Source of the DNA: Sphaeroforma arctica JP610
Taxonomy: Eukaryota > Opisthokonta > Ichthyosporea > Ichthyophonida
DNA length: 20,501 nt
Direction of reading: 5' to 3'
NCBI RefSeq assembly: GCF_001186125.1
Contig: NW_014040101.1
Location: 36,747 to 57,247 of the forward strand
Below are positions 15,159-20,501 of the stretch, in pieces. A program made the position numbers and the translations under genes. Under the pieces are notes generated by a model, which saw only the letters and a list, made by a program, of their open reading frames with translations, searched no databases and had not been told where the DNA came from. The number at the start of each line of letters is the position of its first letter. Within the stretch, counting starts at the first letter, position 1.

Positions 15159-15623
15159 ATGGTATCCGATCTTCCCACTTTACTGGAGAAGCGCTACACA
15201 AAAACTCTGAGGTGTCGCCCACCCAGGAATTCCTTGGACCTTTGCCGCTTGCAGGCGACGTACGAGACTGGTGTGGATACTGTCCAGCTTCGAAGGACAC
15301 CTGTGGACCCCCATCACCAGGTCCGCTGGGATGTCTCTCCACCATCGTGGATAAAAGAGGCTTCTGTGTTATACTGGGACGCCCTATTAATGCACCGCGT
15401 CCTTGCCTGGATTGTTAAGATGAAGGCTGTAAAGGTACAGCGATCGGTTTCTGGGTCCAAGAGCACGGTTTTGCTGAACATGGATACCAAGGGACTCTAT
15501 ACGAAGACGTTTTCTATGCGCCCATACTGTGAGAATGAAGACGGAACCTGGACTCAGTATCATTCGGACCTACAAATGAAGCTGGATAAGAGCTCTGCCG
15601 CAGAATATCTTGTGCGTCGGTAA
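15159..15623 (+). CDS. ORF ahead of the Fanzor, possibly its N-terminal part
   Basis: This 154-residue frame starts at the ATG at 15159, about 57 bases after the transposase, following a TATAAATATA stretch near 15100. The sequence is basic and polar (LLEKRYTKTLRCRPP, KMKAVKVQRSVSGSK) with no motif I can name. Its 3' end overlaps the start of the open Fanzor frame by 14 bases in a different phase. The Fanzor frame has no ATG until 15673, so this ORF may be the real front of the Fanzor protein, separated by a frame change, or a separate small accessory gene. Codon use matches the Fanzor. Confidence 0.5.
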   Translation: MVSDLPTLLEKRYTKTLRCRPPRNSLDLCRLQATYETGVDTVQLRRTPVDPHHQVRWDVSPPSWIKEASVLYWDALLMHRVLAWIVKMKAVKVQRSVSGSKSTVLLNMDTKGLYTKTFSMRPYCENEDGTWTQYHSDLQMKLDKSSAAEYLVRR

Positions 15624-18558
15624 TGTCCCAACACTGAAGTTGGTGGTGCCACCGAACCAAACTAGAGACGAGATGATCCAACGAATGTCGCCGACCGCGA
15701 ATGACGCGAGGTCAATGCCGATTGTTTTCAAACTCGACTCTGCCGGCTGTTACAGGGGTAGGATCTCGTTTCCTGGTTACATCAGCAAACCGACTGTTTT
15801 ACCCGAGATTCGGAATCCGTCAACAAAACCACCCTTAATGTTTGAGCTGCTGGAACAGGCTGATCCGGTTTTCGAGACAGCGCTAATTCACTCTGCTAAG
15901 GTTTATGTTGGCGAGCGTGAAACCGAACCACGTCACCTTTCACCGAGGGTACAAGTGGTGCCGTCCGACATGAAGACATTTGAAGCCGCGATATGCTCTA
16001 TTACCGGCGAAGAGACCGTCGCGTCAATCCGTGTGTTTGGTCAGGTTCTGCACGACTCTATAGACGCTGTTACCCGTTACTTCCGCGACCGATTTGATTT
16101 TTCCGAGTTTTGTGCCTTGCTGGACGTTTGTCGAGGTGATGAGCAGTGGGTGACCATTGTGGATTCTCTCTGTGACAAGAGTCCTGGACGCAAATATGAT
16201 GATGCTCTACTTAGACGGATGGTACAATTCGTGACACGGAATGATCCGAACGGTTTCTGCAAATTTATCAACTCGGCCTCCGGCGACTACATTGATCGCC
16301 GCGTCCACGTATGGGCTACTTTGTTAGGTCTTGAATCGGACAATCCAACCAAGACTGACTTGATTCGGGCTGTGAAGACCAGGGGCCCTCCTGTGGAAAA
16401 TGACGATTCGGGTGAAACTAAGATAAAGATCAAAAGGGGTAAGCGGCGTGCCGGTCCAAGATCGGTAGCGTCCTTACCTGTGGCGACGGATCTTACGTAC
16501 AACGACGAGGCTTTCACTTTGCAGTTCCGGGGCAAGCTGATCAAGTGGACAGTCCAGCAGTTTCAGCGGTGTACCGGTGCGACTCAGATGCAGATGAATC
16601 TATATCAAGTGCCCAAGTCCGCCATGGAGGCCCAGAAGCTAATGATTGGAAGCCTGGTAAAAGTCTCAGTTGAGAAGCATGAGCGTACACTTTCTGTATC
16701 AATACACCGGAACTTTGACGAATCTGCGGTGGAAGAACGCCACGAGGCTCTAGATAGAAATGTGCTTGTCAAGATGTACGATTCAGCCCCTGGAATCACT
16801 TGTGTGTGGATCCCCCAACCATCACGTTCGGTGTCGAGGATTCAGGCTTCGGTGCTGAATGCGAAGTTCCCACCACTGCCACCTAAAACGACCAAGGACA
16901 CCATCAAGCCATACTACGAGCGTGTCGACGACGAAATCAACTATGTCTCGAACGGGGTCACTACTACTGTGGCCAAGAGTGCACACATCGGCTCAATGAT
17001 GGGCAATCTCGTAAGAGTATCGGGGAAACATGCCTGTATTTTCAAGGTATTGGAGGGCGCCATAAAGTCTAGGTCTGTCTCTAGGCTACGGTGGGCTTTC
17101 GAAACAACTGTGACGCAACTGGATTATGTTGGAGTTGAATGGAAGTCGATCGGCAACTTTACCGTGGCCAGAAAGATGGCTAACGCGAGAATCAGGCAAC
17201 AGCTTGAGACGGGCGAGCGGAAGGCAAACTACCGACTTGAAGTATGCAACACCGCATCTTACGAGTACTTCAATGCCAAGAACACAGTCCTCGATAGACC
17301 ACCAGAGAATGTACTCCCAGAATCGAAGTACCTGGCAGTCCCGTGTCTCGCATACCACGATATCGACCCCAAGACCCTAAATGCCGCGGGGAAGAACAGT
17401 AACATCCGCCTGCTTGACCATAATGTTGTGCGCCACAACGTGTACAATGTGGATGCTAAGTTCCAGCGCGCAAAGATGAACTTCTTGGGTGGTCCTAACG
17501 TAACACGTCTTCAACTAAAGCCCCTCAAGGTTCCGGCGCCACAAGATGAGGGCTCACATTTCCAGCTGAGGACGGCTCACATTCTAATCCCACGGGATCC
17601 CCATGGGTGTGAGCGAGGTCTTAAGCTGAAGACAACCTGGAAAAAAGTCGCTACAGATGCGCTTGTGAATAAGGACCTATTTGAGAAACAGATGGGATGT
17701 GAAGTCCGGGCTTGCAAACACACAACCAACGCTAGGCGTGGCACCCCCGGTCAAGATGTTGTGAGTGAAACCGGGGGGGTTATCGGCCGGCGAAGGCTCC
17801 CAGTGGCAGCAGATTTCCCCAACGGCAGATTGCCATTTAAACTTAGCGAATCCCACAAACTAACATCGTACACCATCAGTGTTATTGATCTTGTGGATCG
17901 CGACAGTGACAGCGCTGTTGTCAAGGGCCTCGGAGTCTCGGACGTTGGGATTTCGACAGCACACTCTATATATGATCCAGACAATAAGCGCTTCTGGGAG
18001 TTTGGTCGAGGTGCCACTGGATTTCTCTGCGATACACTGGCCAAGAGAGTAGACAAGGAGAAGTCGGCTAAGAATGTGTCGATGGCAAGATTGTTTAAGA
18101 GAGCCTTGCGTGCCCGTGTACGGCGTCTTCATGAAGTATGGCTTGCTGCCACCCTGGCACTATTCTCCGAGTTTGCGTACTCGTTCTCTACCACTGCGGC
18201 CTGGATGAAGTCCGAGTTAAGCAAGAGAACACACCGTCGAGCTGGAATTCTCTCACTCTGTCGATTCCACGACAAACTGACACGGGCCACATCTTCACCA
18301 AAGTCATCATGTACTCTTGTGGATTTGGGTGACGAAAAATATACGACATGTGTCTTAAGGTGTTGTGGAACGCGATTACATAATGTCGGATGTAGCAAGG
18401 TACTATATTGCCATAGATGTAGAATATTTATCCCTAGAGATTTCAATGGTGCAGTGAACTGCTACCGCTTGTATATAGCTAGAAAAAAACTAGTCCCCAA
18501 TGATCTAATAAATGAAGGCGGTCTAGGTGAGCTTAACGCAATGACCCTGCTACGATGA
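15610..18558 (+). CDS. Fanzor: eukaryotic TnpB-like RNA-guided nuclease
   Basis: The frame is open from 15580; the first ATG is at 15673, so the true start is uncertain. The frame as listed has 982 residues. The C-terminal part carries the split RuvC nuclease of the TnpB/Fanzor family: RuvC-I GVSDVGISTAHS with Asp778, a RuvC-II candidate FSEFAYS with Glu854, a zinc-ribbon with Cys918/919 and Cys934/937, and RuvC-III RDFNGAVN with Asp944. All three acidic residues are present, so catalytic potential seems kept. The 770-residue N-terminal region is large for the family and would hold the RNA- and DNA-binding parts; a very basic stretch (KIKIKRGKRR) lies near residue 275. Fanzors cut DNA guided by an RNA made from the element's own end. 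The last codons run through the right terminal repeat and stop just outside it. Confidence 0.85.
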   Translation: MCVGNVPTLKLVVPPNQTRDEMIQRMSPTANDARSMPIVFKLDSAGCYRGRISFPGYISKPTVLPEIRNPSTKPPLMFELLEQADPVFETALIHSAKVYVGERETEPRHLSPRVQVVPSDMKTFEAAICSITGEETVASIRVFGQVLHDSIDAVTRYFRDRFDFSEFCALLDVCRGDEQWVTIVDSLCDKSPGRKYDDALLRRMVQFVTRNDPNGFCKFINSASGDYIDRRVHVWATLLGLESDNPTKTDLIRAVKTRGPPVENDDSGETKIKIKRGKRRAGPRSVASLPVATDLTYNDEAFTLQFRGKLIKWTVQQFQRCTGATQMQMNLYQVPKSAMEAQKLMIGSLVKVSVEKHERTLSVSIHRNFDESAVEERHEALDRNVLVKMYDSAPGITCVWIPQPSRSVSRIQASVLNAKFPPLPPKTTKDTIKPYYERVDDEINYVSNGVTTTVAKSAHIGSMMGNLVRVSGKHACIFKVLEGAIKSRSVSRLRWAFETTVTQLDYVGVEWKSIGNFTVARKMANARIRQQLETGERKANYRLEVCNTASYEYFNAKNTVLDRPPENVLPESKYLAVPCLAYHDIDPKTLNAAGKNSNIRLLDHNVVRHNVYNVDAKFQRAKMNFLGGPNVTRLQLKPLKVPAPQDEGSHFQLRTAHILIPRDPHGCERGLKLKTTWKKVATDALVNKDLFEKQMGCEVRACKHTTNARRGTPGQDVVSETGGVIGRRRLPVAADFPNGRLPFKLSESHKLTSYTISVIDLVDRDSDSAVVKGLGVSDVGISTAHSIYDPDNKRFWEFGRGATGFLCDTLAKRVDKEKSAKNVSMARLFKRALRARVRRLHEVWLAATLALFSEFAYSFSTTAAWMKSELSKRTHRRAGILSLCRFHDKLTRATSSPKSSCTLVDLGDEKYTTCVLRCCGTRLHNVGCSKVLYCHRCRIFIPRDFNGAVNCYRLYIARKKLVPNDLINEGGLGELNAMTLLR

Positions 18559-19106
18559 GACCGTAGCCTACGATGAAAAAGTCGAAAACATCTTCTGGGA
18601 CCACAATCGACATTAGAGGTGTCAAACTTAAACGGTATACGATGCTGGCCCCTACTACTGAAATCACATGCGGCTGGCGGCCGAGTTGGAAAGTGTTGAA
18701 AGGAGTATCGTCGCGGACAACAAGTTGTATGAAAAGACACGAGCCACGGGGGCCAAGTACGATACGAGCACGCGCAGCTGGCTCCTGCGGCTCGTGTCTT
18801 TTCATACAACTTGTTGTCCGCGACGATACCCTCTTTAACTCTTTCCAACTCGGCCACCAGCCGCCGCTGTCTATGCTGGCTCCGGCTCGCAAGCCGCGCC
18901 GAATGCGCTTCCGTGGCGGTGACGGGGGTGATTGCGGCGATAGTGGTCGTGTACCCAGACGGGGCGGAGCAGTATGAAGGACGCGGGCAGAGGTCGGCGG
19001 CAATATCGGGCAGGATGGTGCTGTCCATGTTAACGAGCGCATCGAGGCGGTCCCGGAGCGGGACGGCGTAGTCGAGGTGGAAAGGTGTTTCCACAAAGTC
19101 CGCCAT
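18462..19106 (-). CDS. Chimeric ORF: unknown N-terminus joined to BRO-like coiled-coil piece
   Basis: From the ATG at 19106 the minus strand reads MADFVETPFHLDYAVPLRDR and about 55 codons with G/C-ending bias, like a genuine viral gene start. Then it runs through a basic-tail copy and, still in frame, into RRLVAELERVKEGIVADNKLY, the BRO-like coiled coil, and finally into the back of the Fanzor frame, where it is surely meaningless. I see it as a 5' gene remnant fused by rearrangement; only about 18800-19106 is meaningful. The first 60 residues match nothing I know. A short fusion protein could be made, but there is no evidence for it. Confidence 0.35.
   Translation of the reverse strand: MADFVETPFHLDYAVPLRDRLDALVNMDSTILPDIAADLCPRPSYCSAPSGYTTTIAAITPVTATEAHSARLASRSQHRQRRLVAELERVKEGIVADNKLYEKTRAAGASCACSYRTWPPWLVSFHTTCCPRRYSFQHFPTRPPAACDFSSRGQHRIPFKFDTSNVDCGPRRCFRLFHRRLRSHRSRVIALSSPRPPSFIRSLGTSFFLAIYKR
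18533..18550. repeat. Right terminal inverted repeat
   Basis: It is the complement of the left repeat with one mismatch and lies inside the last codons of the Fanzor frame (LNAMTL). A 22-base stretch covering most of it, 18527-18548, is repeated exactly in inverted orientation at 5513-5534. Confidence 0.75.
18551..18580. repeat. TACGATGAGACC repeats flanking the element
   Basis: TACGATGAGACCGTAGCC at 18551 and TACGATGAAAAAG at 18569 match the units at 12118-12171. They start right at the outer end of the right terminal repeat, so they are the host-side flank of the element. Confidence 0.65.
18573..18670 (+). other. Short coding-like fragment (MKKSKTSSGTT...)
   Basis: An ATG at 18573 opens MKKSKTSSGTTIDIRGVK followed by KRYTMLAPTT, then the frame enters rearranged BRO-like gene pieces and continues to 18977 without sense. 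The first 30 codons could be the front of a lost gene. TMLAPTT recalls the MLAPARK tail motif seen elsewhere. Support is weak. Confidence 0.25.
18671..18865. repeat. Large inverted repeat built from BRO-like coiled-coil sequence
   Basis: The left arm (18671-18745) and right arm (18789-18865) are inverted copies of the segment that encodes RLVAELERVKEGIVADNKLY in the BRO-like gene (about 13547-13625). The inner 40 bases, 18706-18745 and 18789-18828, are perfectly complementary; the outer arm has some mismatches. The loop is about 43 bases. It could fold into a strong cruciform or RNA hairpin. The arms share changes absent from 13547-13625 (ACACGAGCC for ACGCGTGCC), so they derive from another family member or duplicated after diverging. 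Confidence 0.85.
18871..18935. repeat. Copies of the two basic-tail sequences, back to back
   Basis: ATGCTGGCTCCGGCTCGCAA is the MLAPARK tail of the BRO-like gene on the plus strand; directly after it ATGCGCTTCCGTGGCGGTGA is, on the minus strand, the SPPRKRIR tail seen at 13908 and 19950. The A-rich spacer between these tails at the other two sites is missing here. Confidence 0.65.
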
Positions 19107-19116
19107 GGGGTTATTG

Positions 19117-19137
19117 TTTTAGGGTTTAGGGTTTTAA
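19117..19137. repeat. Telomere-like repeat
   Basis: TTTTAGGGTTTAGGGTTTTAA, two telomere-type units (one TTTTAGGG, one TTTAGGG), 11 bases upstream of the chimeric ORF's start. It resembles the block at 5541-5560. Confidence 0.5.
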
Positions 19138-19148
19138 CAGGTGAAGAT

Positions 19149-19349
19149 CTACGATGCAAGTTCTGGGACATAAGGAGGCTCTGTCGCACTCACAGTGTTA
19201 CACGTGTACTGGCAGCCGTCGGAGCCAGAGACGGTGCGGTACCTGGTTTCAACATTTCCAACGTCCAGTGAGTTGTGTGCGTGAACTCGTAAATAGCACG
19301 AAATAATTAGTATGATCGAAACTACAATGGTGATTATTTCCCACGCCAT
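19149..19349 (-). CDS. Small single-pass membrane protein
   Basis: From the ATG at 19349 this encodes 66 residues: a hydrophobic N-terminal segment (MAWEIITIVVSIILIISCYL) that acts as signal anchor or signal peptide, then a short polar domain with two nearby cysteines (SDGCQYTCNTV) and a Pro-containing end. The frame is open further upstream but runs antisense to the plus-strand gene there, so I choose the ATG that puts the hydrophobic segment first. It diverges from the plus-strand membrane protein at 19375; only 25 bases separate the starts. No family is recognised. Confidence 0.5.
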   Translation of the reverse strand: MAWEIITIVVSIILIISCYLRVHAHNSLDVGNVETRYRTVSGSDGCQYTCNTVSATEPPYVPELAS

Positions 19350-19361
19350 ACTTATTTCTTG

Positions 19362-19368
19362 TATAAAA
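19362..19368 (+). promoter_or_regulatory. TATA-like box next to a start codon
   Basis: TATAAAA lies only 6 bases before the ATG at 19375, in the 25-base gap between divergent starts. A similar TATAAAATG overlaps the first ATG of the minus gene at 2638. Either the mRNA starts further on, or this virus has AT-rich start-proximal promoter elements. Confidence 0.3.
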
Positions 19369-19374
19369 AGAAAA

Positions 19375-19551
19375 ATGAGCACGTTGCGCGTAATCGCACT
19401 GTTTTTGGTCGTCATAGCAATTGTACACGTCGTGTTGTACATCCAATTTTTTTGGATTTCCGACAAAAACGAACCTCGGTTTCGATCCTCAATGCTCGCA
19501 CTCTGGGAAGCCGGTGACCCAACAATATCATGCGATAAAAAAATGCCCTGA
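19375..19551 (+). CDS. Membrane-anchor ORF, N-terminal part of a likely type II protein
   Basis: The ORF has 58 residues: MSTLRVIALFLVVIAIVHVV gives an N-terminal anchor, followed by a short stem (WISDKNEPRFRSS, LWEAGDPTISCD). It overlaps another frame (19421-19840) that carries a proline repeat and a cysteine-containing domain, the layout expected for the rest of an anchored protein. The gene therefore appears divided over two frames. Expression of the whole cannot be judged from sequence. Confidence 0.5.
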   Translation: MSTLRVIALFLVVIAIVHVVLYIQFFWISDKNEPRFRSSMLALWEAGDPTISCDKKMP

Positions 19552-19840
19552 CCCCACACCAAAACCAACTCCAAAACCAACTCCAAAACCAACTCCAACT
19601 CCGCTGATGGGTACCACTGGTTGCAGTATGAATATGTACTCAACATATCGAAGAAATCTTAAAGAAATAGAGGAAATGTGGAACAAATTTATGTACAAAG
19701 AACACGACGGCCTTGGTTTTGATGACACTGTAAATGGTGCTCCCGTCACTCGAATCATTATGCCGTCCCTCAAATGCAAGCCAACCTGGATTCCGGGCAA
19801 GACGTATTACTGGAAATCGGGGCGTGGTTTTTACCTGTAG
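19421..19840 (+). CDS. Proline-repeat ectodomain ORF
   Basis: The listed frame has no ATG at its front; only the part from about 19545 on looks coding. It begins with a proline hinge (CPDPTPKPTPKPTPKPTPTP) followed by about 75 residues with aromatic and charged residues (MYSTYRRNLKEIEEMWNKFM) and three cysteines, ending KTYYWKSGRGFYL. The hinge looks like a stem between a membrane anchor and a globular head, and the anchor is in the overlapping frame just upstream. No family is recognised. Confidence 0.5.
   Translation: MYTSCCTSNFFGFPTKTNLGFDPQCSHSGKPVTQQYHAIKKCPDPTPKPTPKPTPKPTPTPLMGTTGCSMNMYSTYRRNLKEIEEMWNKFMYKEHDGLGFDDTVNGAPVTRIIMPSLKCKPTWIPGKTYYWKSGRGFYL
19559..19594. repeat. 12-bp tandem repeat, three units
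   Basis: CCAAAACCAACT occurs three times in perfect tandem, coding for the PTPK hinge. Copy number could change easily by slippage and alter stem length. Confidence 0.85.
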
Positions 19841-19869
19841 GTGTCAAAGTTAGGCGTCGGGAGATACTT

Positions 19870-19978
19870 ATGCCATGCTGGCTCCGGCACGCAAGCGGGT
19901 AATAAAAAAAAATTAAAAACAGGTTTCGAGTCGAATTTTTACTTAGTCATGCCGCGTGCGCTTCCGCGGTGGTGACGG
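19870..19978. repeat. Relic of a convergent gene junction, copy 2
   Basis: CCATGCTGGCTCCGG (the BRO-like tail, about 25 bases), an A-rich spacer, TCGAATTTTTACTTAGTCATG and the minus-strand PPRKRTR tail follow the same order as 13785-13935. Here the plus-strand gene is reduced to its tail while the minus-strand gene (19943-20501) is long. Confidence 0.75.
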
Positions 19979-20501
19979 GGGTGATTCGGATGTCTCGCCT
20001 ACGCGCCGAGTGCGCTTCCGTGGCGCGCGGTATAACTCTGCAATTATCGCATCGTCAAGCGGCAGAACTGGTGCTCGCGCGTTCTTCCGCGCTATTGCTT
20101 CGGCAATGTCTGCATCGTATTCGCGCGACAGCAACCCGATCGCCACGCGGCAACTAAACGTGCGGCAACTTACAGCAACTCGATCCGGTATAATTGTGGC
20201 CAGTCGCTTATCAAGAAATGCCATTACGAGCTCGTCGAGCGACTGTTGCGATGCTCCCTGGACAGCGTTGTCTAGAACGCGTTTGCCGTACCCGTCAAAC
20301 GCCTGCGTTCGTTCACGCACCAGCATAAACAGTGAAACTTTTGCGTGTGCTACCGACGTCATTTCTTCCGTATCCGCAGCATCCACGTAATTGAATATCA
20401 AGCGGGAAATGAATACCGGGACACTCGCAAACTCGTCTCCAAATATCCACTCGTTTCCAGGCACATCATACCGGCATTTGACCAAATACCTCGAAATGTA
20501 G
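19943..20501 (-). CDS. Partial protein with two basic PPRKRTR tails
   Basis: The frame is open to the right edge, so the start is outside the window (no ATG near 20485, where only a TTG lies). The visible 185 or so residues begin YISRYLVKCRYDVPGNEWIF and continue as a helical, mostly soluble domain (EEMTSVAHAKVSLFMLVRER, LDELVMAFLDKRL). The C-terminus has the same basic motif twice: APRKRTRRVG and SPPRKRTRHD. These may be nuclear localisation or DNA-binding tails. The first half has the feel of virus multigene families of the MSV199/BRO kind, but I cannot confirm it. Tail copies at 13908-13935 and 18898-18925 show that this gene or a sister was once present in other places. Confidence 0.6.
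   Translation of the reverse strand, partial: YISRYLVKCRYDVPGNEWIFGDEFASVPVFISRLIFNYVDAADTEEMTSVAHAKVSLFMLVRERTQAFDGYGKRVLDNAVQGASQQSLDELVMAFLDKRLATIIPDRVAVSCRTFSCRVAIGLLSREYDADIAEAIARKNARAPVLPLDDAIIAELYRAPRKRTRRVGETSESPPSPPRKRTRHD

Larger units (their letters stand above)
14174..18550 (+). mobile_element. TIR-bounded element with IS4-type transposase and Fanzor
   Basis: An 18-base inverted repeat bounds this 4.4-kb segment: GCAGTGTCATTGCGTTAA at 14174-14191, and its complement with one mismatch at 18533-18550. Inside, all on the plus strand, are a broken IS4-type DDE transposase (14252-15102), an ORF that may be the front of the Fanzor (15159-15623) and the Fanzor itself (15610-18558). Codon use inside is less G/C-ending than in the viral genes, which fits transfer. 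I see no target-site duplication. The flanks are a DUF4832-like tail copy on the left and a TACGATGAGAC repeat on the right, an order found uninterrupted at 12034-12171. Carriage of Fanzor genes inside DNA transposons is known in eukaryotes and large DNA viruses; this exact pairing may be new. Confidence 0.75.

Noticed and set aside
14174-18550. IS605/IS607-type insertion sequence as the carrier of the TnpB-like gene
   Set aside because: No Y1 or serine recombinase is visible; the transposase has the IS4 Y-(2)-R-(3)-E-(6)-K signature and the ends are inverted repeats.
18573-18977. Plus-strand 134-residue ORF as a gene
   Set aside because: It reads through both arms of an inverted repeat and tail copies in senseless frames; only its first 30 codons look like possible coding sequence.
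1-20501. tRNA or rRNA genes
   Set aside because: I saw no cloverleaf-like or conserved rRNA sequence on reading; a tRNA scan was not possible here.

Overview
The window looks like part of a large eukaryotic double-stranded DNA virus of the nucleocytoplasmic (NCLDV) type, either as a free genome or as a copy integrated in a host; the sequence alone does not decide which. Reasons: genes are packed on both strands with short AT-rich gaps, TATA-like boxes and AATAAA signals lie at gene borders, core-like genes have strongly G/C-ending codons, and the gene content is typical of such viruses (two divergent protein kinases, a collagen-like fibre protein, a BRO-N/T5orf172 protein, anchored ectodomain proteins, a Fanzor nuclease). 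I could not assign a virus family.

Layout. 1-470: a disturbed edge with a minus-strand open frame and a short plus-strand remnant overlapping it. 473-5430: a compact block with a kinase-like protein, a coiled-coil protein on the other strand, a protein that may be a degenerate helicase, an unknown protein and a small Cys/Pro-rich protein. 5541-10004: a minus-strand block with an 805-residue YadA-head/collagen fibre protein and a second kinase-like protein whose signatures lie in two neighbouring frames. 10107-11944: a secreted or GPI-type protein, then a type II membrane protein with a DUF4832-like glycosidase-type ectodomain. 11945-14170: a repeat zone with a 64-bp tandem array, short copies of the 3' end of the DUF4832-like gene, and a BRO-N/T5orf172 gene. 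14174-18550: a mobile element bounded by 18-bp terminal inverted repeats, carrying a broken IS4-type transposase and a large Fanzor (eukaryotic TnpB-like RNA-guided nuclease). 18551-19140: a graveyard of gene tails with a 40-bp perfect inverted repeat and a telomere-like block. 19149-20501: small membrane proteins and a partial gene with basic PPRKRTR tails.

How it fits together. The left half is ordinary viral gene content. The right half is a recombination-prone accessory region: the same gene tails recur in several places, and the Fanzor element sits between a copy of the DUF4832-like tail and a TACGATGAGAC repeat. Those two sequences lie close together in an uninterrupted copy at 12034-12171, so that copy looks like the empty-site relative. 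A 22-bp copy of the element's right end also occurs alone at 5513-5534, beside telomere-like repeats. The Fanzor element is the most interesting system here.
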